DNA of 64,000 bases from Vallitalea sp. (GCF_025211055.1 NZ_JAOARO010000057.1:62001-126000); one strand, 5' to 3'; shown: positions 1-8,755, counted from the first letter of the stretch. Made by a program: numbers and translations. Notes: generated by a model from the sequence alone, not told the origin.

Positions 1-184
1 TATCATCATCACCATAATTAGCACTATCCCATAATCCTATTTTAATATTATAATGTTTATTAGTTGCTTCTCCACCATTGCTTGATACAGCCTCATTATC
101 TTTATCTGCTGTTTTGCCGCATCCAACACTGGCGAGTATGGTAATTATTAAACATATACTTAATACTACTTTAATTTTTTTCAT
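1..184 (-). CDS. Extracellular sugar-binding lipoprotein, N-terminal fragment (cut by window edge)
   Basis: The frame starts at ATG 184 behind a strong AGGAGGAG ribosome binding site and runs off the left edge, so only about 61 residues are visible. They show a basic start (MKKIK), a hydrophobic signal segment and a lipobox ending in SVGC, followed by an acidic, Ser/Gly-rich linker and then IKIGLWDSANYG, which resembles the first strand of family-1 solute-binding proteins. It is the third gene after two permeases of a carbohydrate ABC importer. The role as substrate receptor is inferred mainly from that context; the ligand cannot be told. Confidence 0.75.
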   Translation of the reverse strand, partial: MKKIKVVLSICLIITILASVGCGKTADKDNEAVSSNGGEATNKHYNIKIGLWDSANYGDDD

Positions 185-271
185 AAAACTTTCTCCTCCT
201 TTTAAAATCCCAAAAATTAATTATAACTATAATACTTTTGTTATATTGCACCTCCTATTAACAATAACTAT

Positions 272-1162
272 TTATTGCTTCACTGCCCCAGCCATAACTC
301 CTTTTACAAAATACTTCTGAAAGAAAGGAAATAATACGGCAATAGGAACAATGGTAACAACCGCAGTCGCCATTTTGACAGCTTCACCACCTACATAAGA
401 ACCCGTTACTTTACGATAACTTTTTGCCATGTTACCTGCACCAAAATTATTAAAAACAATATCTCTTAATAATTTCTGTAATGGTATTTTGTCTGTATCT
501 TTAATGAACAACATAGCATTAAACCATTCATTCCATCTCTCTACTGCGTAGAACATAAGGAATGTTGCAATCATTGGTTTTGAAAGTGGTAGTATAATCT
601 TCCACAGTATATGTATGTCATTAGCTCCATCAATCCTTGCTGCCTCACGTAAACTTTCAGGAATCTCCATAAAATAATTTTTAATTATAATAAGATACCA
701 GATATTAATACCCATTGGCAAAATCATTGCAAAAACATTGTTTATCAATCCGAGGTTTTTTACCTGTAAATAAAGAGGTATTAATCCTCCTTGAAAGAAT
801 AAAGGTATTATAGCAAATGTCAAAAATATTTTTCTACCTGGTAATTTCTTAATAGACAATGCATATGCATAAGATATTGTTAAAAATAAATTATACATAG
901 TACCAAAAACAGTTACAAACAAACTTACTCCAATAGAACGAATGATTTCATCAGATGCAAAAATAAACCTATATGCTGATAAATCTAGTTTTTTGGGAAG
1001 TACTAAAAAACCACTTTCGGCAAAGGTTTTATAGTCCACAATAGAAATCATAAATACATTCCAAAAAGGATATATCATAATCAAAATGACTAAGGTGAAG
1101 AACACCACATTGAATATGTCAAATTTCCCCCACTTTTTTTTATTTTTTGTCTTTACACTCAT
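272..1162 (-). CDS. Carbohydrate ABC transporter permease (LplC/YtcP type)
   Basis: This is a 296-residue inner-membrane permease of the MalG-like group. It has an N-terminal membrane helix (about residues 15-38), further hydrophobic helices, and the cytoplasmic EAA loop (EAARIDGANDIHILWKI, near residue 172) that docks on the ATPase. The C-terminus, KGVMAGAVKQ, is typical of the LplC/YtcP subfamily, which imports oligosaccharides or uronate sugars. The start is ATG 1162 behind GGTGA. It lies 15 bp downstream of the LplB-like permease and upstream of the binding lipoprotein. No ATPase gene is visible; such systems usually share a common MsmX-type ATPase encoded elsewhere. Substrate unknown. 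Confidence 0.9.
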   Translation of the reverse strand: MSVKTKNKKKWGKFDIFNVVFFTLVILIMIYPFWNVFMISIVDYKTFAESGFLVLPKKLDLSAYRFIFASDEIIRSIGVSLFVTVFGTMYNLFLTISYAYALSIKKLPGRKIFLTFAIIPLFFQGGLIPLYLQVKNLGLINNVFAMILPMGINIWYLIIIKNYFMEIPESLREAARIDGANDIHILWKIILPLSKPMIATFLMFYAVERWNEWFNAMLFIKDTDKIPLQKLLRDIVFNNFGAGNMAKSYRKVTGSYVGGEAVKMATAVVTIVPIAVLFPFFQKYFVKGVMAGAVKQ

Positions 1163-1177
1163 ATTTCTTCACCAACC

Positions 1178-2128
1178 TTATTCATAAATTCCAACGCCTT
1201 TTAATTTTCTTGATATCCTATCAACAATTAATAACAATATTAAATTGATGAAAGCTTTAAATAATCCAATTGCTGTAGCAAGACTAAACTGACCTCTTAC
1301 CATAGCTTGACGATATACATAAGTATCCAAAATATCAGCGACACTATAGACTACTTGATTATAGATATTAACAATCTGGTCAAAACCACCATTCATCATA
1401 TTTCCAACACAAAGAATCAACACAGTTAGTATAATAGTTTGCATACCTGGCAAAGTAATATGCCATATTCTTTTAAAACGGTTAGCCCCATCTACATATG
1501 CCGCTTCATATAATTGTTGGTCTATATTAGTTATAGCTGCCAAATATAATATCGTTGAATATCCTGCCATTTTCCATATATTAGATATATATACTATTGG
1601 CCTAAACCAACTAGTTTCAGTCAAGAAGTTTACCGTATCCATTCCAAGCATCTGTAGAATACCATTGATTACTCCACCATCTACTGAGAATACATTCTGT
1701 AACAACGTATACATTATAATCCATGATATAAAGAAAGGAAAATACAATAACGATTGAACTACTTTTTTGAATTTTACTGATATCAATTCATTAATTAAAA
1801 TTGCTAAAATAATAGGAATTGGAAATTCAAAAATTAATCTACCCAGAGAAATGTGTAAAGTATTGAATGTAACTTCCCAAAACTTCTTATCAGAAAAAAT
1901 ATGTTCAAAATACTTAAAACCTACCCAAGGGCTACCGCTAATTCCTTTTGTTACTATAAAATCTTTGAACGCTAATGTTACTCCATATAATGGCATGTAA
2001 TGAAAAACTATGTAAAAAATCATGCCTGGTAAAAGCAACATATAAATAAATTTGTATTCTTTCAACTGTTTTATGAGTTGATTTTGTTTTTTCGATTGGC
2101 ACGTGCCAGTCATAATTGTGTTATCCAC
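1178..2128 (-). CDS. Carbohydrate ABC transporter permease (LplB/YteP type)
   Basis: The product has 316 residues and belongs to the MalF-like permeases of the LplB/YteP group. It has an N-terminal helix around residues 28-48, about six hydrophobic segments and the EAA loop EAAYVDGANRFKRIW near residue 212. The start is GTG 2128, chosen because AAAGGAGG lies 6 bases upstream. It is the first gene of the importer operon and is transcribed away from the YesN/YesM-like pair, the usual arrangement in which the two-component system senses a sugar and activates the importer. Confidence 0.9.
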   Translation of the reverse strand: MDNTIMTGTCQSKKQNQLIKQLKEYKFIYMLLLPGMIFYIVFHYMPLYGVTLAFKDFIVTKGISGSPWVGFKYFEHIFSDKKFWEVTFNTLHISLGRLIFEFPIPIILAILINELISVKFKKVVQSLLYFPFFISWIIMYTLLQNVFSVDGGVINGILQMLGMDTVNFLTETSWFRPIVYISNIWKMAGYSTILYLAAITNIDQQLYEAAYVDGANRFKRIWHITLPGMQTIILTVLILCVGNMMNGGFDQIVNIYNQVVYSVADILDTYVYRQAMVRGQFSLATAIGLFKAFINLILLLIVDRISRKLKGVGIYE

Positions 2129-2181
2129 ACCGAACCTCCTTTTTGCTTGTCATGCTTTAATTTATATAAATCTTTAATTTA

Positions 2182-2210
2182 ATTATAATGTAGAGTATCA
2201 AATATTTAAA
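2182..2210 (-). promoter_or_regulatory. Promoter of the importer operon
   Basis: On the minus strand a perfect -10 TATAAT (2182-2187) is preceded, after 17 bp, by a poor -35 TTTAAA (2205-2210). The weak -35 abuts the three direct repeats at 2210-2267, which is the geometry expected for an activator-dependent promoter. The assignment is from the sequence alone. Confidence 0.5.
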
Positions 2211-2267
2211 TTCACTTTTTTCGGATAAAAATTCACTTTTTTCGGATAAAAATTCACTTTTTTCGGA
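2210..2267. repeat. Three 21-bp direct repeats, probable activator binding sites
   Basis: ATTCACTTTTTTCGGA occurs three times with starts at 2210, 2231 and 2252. The first two units are identical over 21 bp and the third is complete over 16 bp. A 21-bp period equals two helical turns, so all copies face the same side of DNA. They lie in the divergent region between the importer and the AraC-type response regulator, next to the importer promoter. Confidence 0.8.
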
Positions 2268-2388
2268 ATGTATATAAAAACAAATTCTTTACAAAGATTT
2301 TAAAAGCTAATATAATCTAAGTCAGACAATATATTTTTATACTATCAATATACTATTTTTAAAAACACTTATTTTAGGGGGTATTTAT

Positions 2389-3153
2389 ATGTATTCTGTC
2401 TATTTATTAGATGACGAACCTTGGGCTTTACGAGGCCTAATAAGCAGTTTTGATTGGGAGAAATTAGGATTTTATATCGCTAAGCACTCTACTAATCCTT
2501 TAGAAATTTTTGAACTAGCAAAAAAGACTCCACCAGATTTGATTATAACAGATATTCGTATGCCAGGTATGAATGGTATTGAATTAATAAAATCACTACG
2601 AAAATTGGAAATACCTTGTGATTTCATAATTGTGAGTGGATTTGCCGATTTCTCTTATGCCCAAAAGGCCATTGAATACAATGTTCTTAATTATATTCTA
2701 AAACCTATAGATGTGGAAGATACAATTCCTCTACTACAAAAAGTACATACTGATATTGACCGTAAACAGAAATTAAAATATTATTCATCTCAGATTAGTC
2801 AATCCACTAATCACTACTGCAATCAGCAAGCTAATGAACATTTTAATGCAATGATAGAATATATTAACAGTCATTTTTCCTCAGATGACATGAATTTACA
2901 ATGTATGGCTGATAAATTCTGTCTTAACAACACCTACATATGCGATTTATTTAAGAAAACACTTTCTATGACCTTTAATGAGTATGTCACTGAATTAAGA
3001 TTAAAAAAAGCCTGCTCTCTACTCTCCAATACTAACTTGACTGTTTATGAAATAGCAGAACAGACAGGTTATAAACCCTATTACTTCAACACACTATTCA
3101 AGAAAAAATATAACTCTACTCCATTGAAATATAGAAAGGAGAACTCTCGTTGA
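2389..3153 (+). CDS. YesN-type response regulator with AraC DNA-binding domain
   Basis: The product has 254 residues. Residues 1-125 form a receiver domain (acidic DDE near the start, phospho-acceptor Asp at about 54 in DLIITDIRMPG, Lys in YILKPID). The C-terminal part, about 150-254, is a double helix-turn-helix of the AraC family (CLNNTYICDLFKKT, YEIAEQTGYKPYYFNTLFKKKY). The start codon follows TTAGGGGG. The stop overlaps the start of the kinase gene by four bases, so the two are co-translated. It presumably activates the divergent sugar importer by binding the 21-bp repeats. Many family members have a linker between the two domains, but this one is short. Confidence 0.92.
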   Translation: MYSVYLLDDEPWALRGLISSFDWEKLGFYIAKHSTNPLEIFELAKKTPPDLIITDIRMPGMNGIELIKSLRKLEIPCDFIIVSGFADFSYAQKAIEYNVLNYILKPIDVEDTIPLLQKVHTDIDRKQKLKYYSSQISQSTNHYCNQQANEHFNAMIEYINSHFSSDDMNLQCMADKFCLNNTYICDLFKKTLSMTFNEYVTELRLKKACSLLSNTNLTVYEIAEQTGYKPYYFNTLFKKKYNSTPLKYRKENSR

Positions 3154-4940
3154 AATCATTATCAAAATTCAAACTAAGAACTCAAGTATCTATGTTTATC
3201 ATCATTGCAACCCTCGCGATGATATTCATACAGATGTTTTATTATATTAATTTCAAAGATTTGAGCACTATGAAAGCTGACCAGTACTTCTCTAGTATGA
3301 TTCAACAAGTGGAGAATCAGATTATTGACCTTGATAAGGATATACGTACTATTTCTGGCATGATATCCGCAGATAATAATCTTCAAGAATTTATTATAGA
3401 AGATGACCCAATTGTTAGATATGAGATGTCTACAAAGCTCTATCCAAGTATAGACGCTAACATTTGGCTAAACAACTATATCCGAACTATTCAAGTCATT
3501 GATTACAAAAATCGCATTATATCCAATAATTCAACTGAACTTGTAGTTATCTTCAACCAAATGATTAATGATTATGACTTGTACAATACAGATTACAAGA
3601 GACCTTTTTATACAAATGCCTACTATGACTCAAAAACCAAAGATTATTACTTAGCATATATCAATCCTATATATAATAAGTTTCAATACAATAAAAAACC
3701 TATCGGCAAGAGTATACTTATTTTCTCTACTAGTCTTATTCATTCGACTATTAATGCATTACCAATATCCCCACAATCATTGATTTTTCTAGCTGATGGC
3801 ACTGATAAGATTATTGCATCCACCAACAATGATTTACGAGGTGTTAAAATAACCAACTTAGATTCTCATGTCAATTTATTAAGTAGTTTCAACAATACAG
3901 AACCTATAAAATATGATTATAATGACTACCATATAAAGTTTGTTGAATTACCTTCCATTAATAATTGGTATCTTCAATTTCTAATTTCCAAGTCAGATAT
4001 AACTAGCGATATGCTTCCAATCGTACATAATGGTATCATTATAACAGTAGCTTTCACCATACTGATACTGTTTTTTGGTATAAGAATGATGTTTAATATT
4101 GCATGGCCCATATCCAAAATAACCTCTCAATTAAAACATATTGGTGATGGTCATTATAAAGCAAGGCTAAAAGTTACATCAAATAATGAATTAGGAATTA
4201 TTGTTAATGATATTAATAATATGTTGTCTAGGCAAGAGACTATGACCAAGAAAATATTTACTACTCAAGATCAATTATATACACTAGAACTTGAAAAAAA
4301 AGAAGCAGAGTTATCTGCATTACAAAGTCAAATCAATCCTCACTTCCTATATAATACTTTGGAATGCATTAGAAGCATCGGAATATATCATAATATCTCT
4401 GAGATTCAGCAGATTTCAACATCTATGGCTAAAATATTTCGCTATGCAATTAAGAGCCAAGAACAAGTTACTATATTGGATGAAATTCAATGTATAGAAG
4501 ATTACCTAAGAATCATGAATATACGTTTTATGGACAAGTTTAACTTAATTCTACATATTGAAGCAGAACATTACTCTCTAAAAATCAACAAAATGGTACT
4601 ACAGCCTATAGTAGAAAATGCCATATATCATGGACTTGAAAACATAATTGGCAAAGGTACCATTACTATAGATGCTACTGTTGATGAAACAATACAATGT
4701 CTATCTTTAGAAGTGAAGGATAATGGAAAAGGTATTGAACCAGAACAATTAACCTGTTTGCAACAGAAATTATCTTCTAATACAATCAGTACTATCACCA
4801 AAGAGACTCAACGTAGCGTTGGTATCATCAATATCCATAACCGATTAAAGCTAAACTATGGTGATGATTTTGGAATTAATATTGACAGCCACTTAGGAGA
4901 AGGCACTAGCATCTATCTGCAAATTCCTATATTGAGGTAG
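3150..4940 (+). CDS. YesM-type sensor histidine kinase
   Basis: A 596-residue membrane sensor. Helix 1 (about residues 13-33) and helix 2 (about 290-310) bracket an extracellular dCache-like sensing region. A HAMP linker follows, then the HisK_7 kinase core with phospho-acceptor His in INPHFLYNTLE (about residue 397), the N box VENAIYHGLE (about 489) and G box DNGKGI. The start is TTG 3150 with AAAGGAG 8 bases upstream, overlapping the stop of the response regulator (TTGA). Kinases of this class sense extracellular sugars, often through a binding protein, and phosphorylate the YesN partner. The actual ligand is not deducible. Confidence 0.92.
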   Translation: MKSLSKFKLRTQVSMFIIIATLAMIFIQMFYYINFKDLSTMKADQYFSSMIQQVENQIIDLDKDIRTISGMISADNNLQEFIIEDDPIVRYEMSTKLYPSIDANIWLNNYIRTIQVIDYKNRIISNNSTELVVIFNQMINDYDLYNTDYKRPFYTNAYYDSKTKDYYLAYINPIYNKFQYNKKPIGKSILIFSTSLIHSTINALPISPQSLIFLADGTDKIIASTNNDLRGVKITNLDSHVNLLSSFNNTEPIKYDYNDYHIKFVELPSINNWYLQFLISKSDITSDMLPIVHNGIIITVAFTILILFFGIRMMFNIAWPISKITSQLKHIGDGHYKARLKVTSNNELGIIVNDINNMLSRQETMTKKIFTTQDQLYTLELEKKEAELSALQSQINPHFLYNTLECIRSIGIYHNISEIQQISTSMAKIFRYAIKSQEQVTILDEIQCIEDYLRIMNIRFMDKFNLILHIEAEHYSLKINKMVLQPIVENAIYHGLENIIGKGTITIDATVDETIQCLSLEVKDNGKGIEPEQLTCLQQKLSSNTISTITKETQRSVGIINIHNRLKLNYGDDFGINIDSHLGEGTSIYLQIPILR

Positions 4941-5015
4941 ATTCATGGTAGTGATATGTTGTGAACAGGCTAAAGTAAGTATTAAGTTTAATAATGGACA
5001 ACGGTTGTATATTGA

Positions 5016-5119
5016 AACCATATATAGTGATAATACACTCTCGTTACGTTTGTTGCTTCTATCTGTTTCTAAGGTAGAGCAACAAACCGTAAATATCGTT
5101 ATTATCACTATATATGGTT
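5016..5119. repeat. Nested palindromic element (104 bp)
   Basis: The outer arms, 5016-5035 and 5100-5119, are exact 20-bp inverted copies (AACCATATATAGTGATAATA on the left). Inner arms at 5046-5057 and 5078-5090 pair imperfectly (right arm AGCAACAAACCGT). It lies 75 bp after the kinase stop. There is no long T tract after the stem, so it is not a typical terminator; it may be a transcript-end hairpin or a non-autonomous repeat. Small frames across it are by-products of the palindrome. Confidence 0.7.
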
Positions 5120-5205
5120 CTTTCTATATTTACCACTCTTAAGTCAGTAAAAAAATGTGGCTTTAGCCTATAAAGTCTTTGCTGTCAAGTTAGACATTTT
5201 AAGAT

Positions 5206-5368
5206 GTGTCAATGCAATTTTTGTTAAGGTTCAACTATCCTTTAACTTTTATGCCGTCCGCCATTTTGATTTATTTCAATACAAATCTTGTTAAAGTTCA
5301 ACGCTAGATACATTAATTAGAGTTCCTGTGATTATTCTATTTCAATACAAATTTTGTGTAAATGGTAA
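5206..5368 (-). CRISPR. Degenerate three-repeat CRISPR remnant
   Basis: 30-bp repeats start at 5206, 5273 and 5339, separated by unique spacers of 37 bp (5236-5272) and 36 bp (5303-5338). On the minus strand the middle repeat begins GTTGAACTTTAACAAG and ends TTTGTATTGAAAT, the tail seen in many type I-B and III repeats. The first copy matches the middle at 24 of 30 positions. The third matches 18 of the first 19 and then decays. Repeat and spacer sizes fit CRISPR rather than chance. No leader or cas gene is visible, so the array is presumably an orphan or relic. Confidence 0.7.
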
Positions 5369-5402
5369 AATGTTATTGTATCATTTATAACCAATTAACA
5401 AA

Positions 5403-5443
5403 GAGCTATTGCATTAAAAATTCCTTTAATAATGCAATAGCTC
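5403..5443. terminator. Terminator after sigK
   Basis: A perfect 14-bp stem (GAGCTATTGCATTA and its complement at 5430-5443) closes a 13-base loop just beyond the sigK stop. In the sigK direction it is followed by TTTGTT. Confidence 0.7.
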
Positions 5444-5474
5444 CCAAAGTAGAAATCATATCATAAAAATACAA

Positions 5475-5841
5475 TCAATTTCCATTTCCAGCGAATTCCT
5501 TATTCAACTTACTTAACGCTTTTTTCTCTATCCTAGAAACATAAGACCTAGAAATCCCCAACATATTAGCAATCTCTCTTTGAGTCTTTTCTGCCCCATT
5601 ATTCAACCCATATCTTAACTCTATTACTGTTTTCTCTCTCTGTCCTAATACGTACTTCATTTTATTATATAATAGACGTATTTTCATCTTCAGATCAACT
5701 TGGTCTACAATAGAATCTGATTTTGTTTCAATAACATCAATTAAACTGATTTCATTTCCTTCTTTATCAATTCCTATAGGTTCTTGAAGTGATATTTCTT
5801 TTGCATGTTTCTTTTCATTTCTAAGCATCATTAGCAATTCA
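5475..5841 (-). CDS. sigK: RNA polymerase sigma-K, 3' half (interrupted gene)
   Basis: This frame encodes the C-terminal 121 residues of sporulation sigma-K: end of region 2.4 (ELLMMLRNEKK), the characteristic GIDKEGNEISLIDV segment, and region 4 with its helix-turn-helix (EKTQREIANMLGISRSYVSRIE). It has no start of its own; the first TTG is internal. Read across the crossover at 5842-5843, it joins the 5' half at 11495-11812 without frameshift to give ARCIENELLMMLR. Sigma-K directs late mother-cell genes for coat and cortex. A terminator lies at 5403-5443. Outside sporulation the product cannot be made because the skin element separates the halves. Confidence 0.95.
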
Positions 5842-5864
5842 TTATCTATTCATACCAAAAGACG
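5836..5864. other. Recombination site at the left end of the skin element
   Basis: The sigK coding sequence meets the element at the dinucleotide TT 5842-5843 (AA in the sigK sense). Two bases inside it begins an arm CTATTCATACCAAAAGACG (5846-5864). This is the inverted copy (17 of 19 positions) of the arm at the other end (11475-11493), at the same 2-bp distance from the core. This symmetry is what is expected of phage-side arms at the two ends of a serine-recombinase element. Confidence 0.75.
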
Positions 5865-5895
5865 TAAATAAATATTAAATTATAATAAGGTAGTT

Positions 5896-6121
5896 ATAGA
5901 GTCTTTACCACAAATCACCATAGGCAATAGAATTAGAAAAAGCAGAGTAGTAAGAGGGTTATCACAAAAAGACCTTTCAATAAAATCAAAAATAAGTAGA
6001 AGTTATTTAATAGGATTTGAGAATGATCAATTTATTCCTTCTTTAATATAATATACGTAAAATCGCTAATATATTACAAGTAGATGAAGACTATCTATAT
6101 GATGATTATCTTTATATCTAA
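5896..6121 (+). pseudogene. XRE-family helix-turn-helix regulator, frameshifted
   Basis: Reading from 5896 gives ESLPQITIGNRIRKSRVV and then RGLSQKDLSIKSKISRSYL, a clear Cro/CI-type helix-turn-helix, ending at TAA 6049-6051. One extra base near 6049-6052 shifts the frame. The continuation from 6053, IRKIANILQVDEDYLYDDYLYI, is the usual C-terminal half of the same domain. There is also no normal start codon (ATA where ATG is expected). It is a dead phage-type regulator at the left end of the skin element. Confidence 0.7.
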
Positions 6122-6513
6122 TAGGTGGCAATCCGTCATTTAATGAACTATTTTATATTTTCTCAAATTTAAATTACTCCTTCCAATCTTATTACTCTCA
6201 GTATTTTACATTTTAGAATATATATTGTCAATAAAATAATTTTTCGTCCTATGTCTTTTTATACAAAAAATATATGTCAGTTTCTTGCCAATATGAAGTT
6301 TTATATAACTTATTATCGATATTGACTATAAGATTATATCCATTAATATTAACATTTAATAATAAGCAATAAAAAAAGAACCTACCCTCAATTATGAAAA
6401 TAGGTCTGTACCTGCCCTAAAGCTTGTTTTAGCATAGTATCAACTAAATGCTTTTATTTATTCTTTTTCATTTAAAGAAAGGTTATATAATTATAATAAT
6501 AAAATATTAGCTT
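6122..6513. other. Skin interior with no intact gene
   Basis: No intact gene is seen. On the minus strand a frame closing at 6249 reads NGYNLIVNIDNKLYKTSYWQ before its stop and could be the tail of a lost gene, but it has no start or ribosome binding site. Confidence 0.4.
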
Positions 6514-6612
6514 TTACTGCAATTTAGCTCCACAATTAGGACAATAGACTAATTCTCGTATTTTTGTTCTTGGGTCAAATCTATAAGAACAGGGGTCCAC
6601 TATTAACAGCAT
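6514..6612 (-). pseudogene. Small zinc-ribbon-like ORF, probably a remnant
   Basis: A 32-codon frame (ATG 6612) ends in ELVYCPNCGAKLQ, the second half of a zinc ribbon; a further Cys lies at residue 8. No ribosome binding site precedes it. It may be the C-terminal remnant of a longer zinc-ribbon protein. Function unknown. Confidence 0.3.
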
Positions 6613-6638
6613 CTATCATACTTATTTTCCAATCTGTA

Positions 6639-7271
6639 TCATAGTAATGTTGAGAATAATAAGTATTTTATTGGTCTCTGATTAATATCAACTGATACAA
6701 CAATATCTTGAATTTCCTGTTTAACCTTTATTGTTTTTAATAAATCTTGTTTTTCTGGATTCCATTCAGGAACTCCCTCATAAACAGTATATATATACCA
6801 TTTTTTATCTAATTGTAACGCATAATCTCCTCCTTGAAAATTATTACAAAACAGAGAAATTGGAACCAATAATTTCAGCAATTTTCCAGCATATTTGGTT
6901 TTTGAGCCAAGTACAAGATTATAAGCAGCTGATACAATAGTTTTAATACCATGTGATGTATCAGGTTCAGTCTTTTTAATATAAGGAACAGTATATATAT
7001 AAGTAGAAATACCATGACCTCCAGAACCAGGATCTTCTATTACTTCTTTTGTTGAAATACCACTATATTTTAGTTTATAAACTAAAATCTCAAATCTTTC
7101 ATAACCCTCTAAATCTTGAATTTTATCTAAATCCTCAATTTCTTTTAATTGTTGTTGTGAAAGATAAGATGTATCTAAAATATCCACTTGTTCTGGTGAA
7201 AAATCGCTAGTTGTTAACTCTATAAAAAATGTCAATTTACTCTGATCCTTTATAGGCATCATTCCTTGCAC
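6639..7271 (-). CDS. Hypothetical protein of the skin element
   Basis: The frame encodes 210 residues from GTG 7271. It has no recognisable domain, signal peptide or membrane helix; it is soluble, with an acidic first third (FSPEQVDILDTSYLSQQQLKE) and a Gly/Pro stretch EDPGSGGHGIS near residue 82. The frame stays open upstream to 7340 with plausible protein (KISLNDFIDISKFNITFAV) but has no ATG, GTG or TTG there and no Shine-Dalgarno at GTG 7271, so the original start was probably lost. I do not recognise it. The lack of a supported start suggests that it too is decaying. Confidence 0.5.
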   Translation of the reverse strand: MQGMMPIKDQSKLTFFIELTTSDFSPEQVDILDTSYLSQQQLKEIEDLDKIQDLEGYERFEILVYKLKYSGISTKEVIEDPGSGGHGISTYIYTVPYIKKTEPDTSHGIKTIVSAAYNLVLGSKTKYAGKLLKLLVPISLFCNNFQGGDYALQLDKKWYIYTVYEGVPEWNPEKQDLLKTIKVKQEIQDIVVSVDINQRPIKYLLFSTLL

Positions 7272-7466
7272 TGCAAATGTAATATTAAACTTACTTATAT
7301 CAATAAAATCATTTAATGATATTTTAACTGTTTTTTTATATTAATTATTACAGTAAGGAGTGTAAGTAATAATTTAACACAATACTATTATATCATCTAT
7401 ATATTATAATATAGCTCTATAAAAGCTTAAGTATGTCCCACAATCTAATCATAAAAAGGTCACGAA

Positions 7467-7846
7467 TCATAGTCCTAACGATAATTGAGTAGATTTTGTA
7501 TCAAAATCATATCTCTCATTATAGATGTATTCCTGCATCTTGGCTAATGCTCTTTTCCTAACTCTATTACATTGGCTTCCACTAAGTTTGACATGATATT
7601 CTACCTGCATCCAAGTATTTTGTTCAATCTCTCTATAAGTAATAATCTGTCTATCAATATCACTAAGTATAGTTAATGCTGCATCAATCTGCATGATGAT
7701 ATCTTGGTATACTCTTATCCTGTTTTCTTTATCCAATCTCCTCTGGACTAAATCCTCTGTTACAGAATACATCTTATTAATTGCTGAAGTTTTCACTCCA
7801 TCATAACTTACTCCATTCAGAGGACTTTCCTTTAGGTATTTTTCAT
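7467..7846 (-). pseudogene. Phage-type sigma-70 region-4-like regulator, 5' frameshift
   Basis: From GTG 7796 the frame gives 109 residues ending in a helix-turn-helix-like segment (YREIEQNTWMQVEYHVKLSGSQ, then RKRALAKMQEYIY), as in ArpU/DUF1492-like phage late regulators. The open frame continues upstream with KYLKESPLNGVSYDGVKTS, the usual N-terminal motif of that group. A good start (AAGGAG then ATG 7846) lies one base out of frame, in a run of A's. So the gene seems to have lost one base just after its start. A shorter product from GTG 7796 cannot be excluded. Confidence 0.6.
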
Positions 7847-7938
7847 CTAACTCACTCCTTACCTAAACAAAAAACCCCACTGCTTCACCATACAGTTATT
7901 AATATGATAATCTAACTTTTTAATATTATATTTTTATC

Positions 7939-8101
7939 CTAGCAAAACTTACCTTTTCCAACGTCCTCAATAAATACTGGCATTATAGCCTGCTTGTACA
8001 AAGCTCTCAAGATATATTCACATATCTCAATATTCCCAATGTTCCCTTGCCTTTTGTAGTGCCTTAAATCGCACTTTATGTAACTTAATTGGGTCTAACA
8101 T
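7939..8101 (-). pseudogene. Small skin gene, frameshifted
   Basis: GGAGGG precedes ATG 8101; the frame reads MLDPIKLHKVRFKALQKARE, then HWEY and a stop at 8027. Shifting by one base gives EICEYILRALYKQAIMPVFI and ends at 7939, with no in-frame start of its own. The two pieces most likely formed one gene of about 53 residues. Not recognised. Confidence 0.5.
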
Positions 8102-8194
8102 TTTATACCCTCCAATCTGAATTAAACCAAGCCTTTGTGCCTATATTTATATACCTAAACAATGTGATATAATATCTTATTGGAGGTGATTTTA

Positions 8195-8380
8195 ATGAAC
8201 GTTATTACAATATTTTTTATACTAGTTAGTATAGCTAACTTCATTGGTTGTATTTACTACTTAGTGTCTTCAAACATATCACTATCTATTTTCTGTGGAT
8301 TTGGTGCTTTATTGAGCATCCTTAAAGTACTTTCAGACAAAGAGAAGTTAAAAGCTAAAAAGGATACAATCAAACAATAA
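8195..8380 (+). CDS. Small two-helix membrane protein
   Basis: This is a 61-residue protein from ATG 8195 with GGAGGTGA 5 bases upstream. Two hydrophobic helices (about residues 3-24 and 27-46) are followed by a Lys-rich cytosolic tail (DKEKLKAKKDTIKQ). It is the only cargo gene on the plus strand besides the recombinase and the dead regulator, and among the few that look intact. Size and layout resemble small phage membrane proteins such as holins, but there is no specific motif; function unknown. Confidence 0.55.
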   Translation: MNVITIFFILVSIANFIGCIYYLVSSNISLSIFCGFGALLSILKVLSDKEKLKAKKDTIKQ

Positions 8381-8455
8381 TATATACATCGCTAGAGGAT
8401 TATTCCCTCTAGCAGTCATTCAAAATTTCTCTTTAGCGCTTCTCTAAACACAATT

Positions 8456-8755
8456 TTACTCTTGATTTTTCTCTTTAAACATCTTAATTCTCTTATCAGC
8501 TAATGCTTTACATACCCAATGGGTTAGCTCCTCTATATAGAATAGCTCATTACACCTAGGGCATGTAGGTAACATTTTATCCTTACGTCTATAATGACTT
8601 TCTAAATTCTTAATAACTCTTAAATGTGGCTTATATTTTGCTATCTCTCTTTTTTGACGTATATATTTTAGTTCTTCCTGTAATTCCTGAATCTGTAATT
8701 GGTAATAACTCTCCCTGAACAGTATAATTTTTTCCACTCCAATACCCATAAGCAT
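8456..8755 (-). CDS. Hypothetical coiled-coil protein with Cys pair
   Basis: It has about 99 residues from ATG 8755, chosen because AAGGA lies just upstream; the frame is open to GTG 8782. Residues 15-45 look like a coiled coil (YYQLQIQELQEELKYIRQK). The C-terminal half has CPRC and a third Cys (HWVCKALADKR), which could form part of a metal site. No family recognised. It lies in the cargo of the skin element. Confidence 0.5.
   Translation of the reverse strand: MLMGIGVEKIILFRESYYQLQIQELQEELKYIRQKREIAKYKPHLRVIKNLESHYRRKDKMLPTCPRCNELFYIEELTHWVCKALADKRIKMFKEKNQE

Noticed and set aside
4945-5142. Small ORFs on both strands across the palindrome at 5016-5119
   Set aside because: They mirror each other because of the inverted repeat, have no ribosome binding site and no family likeness.
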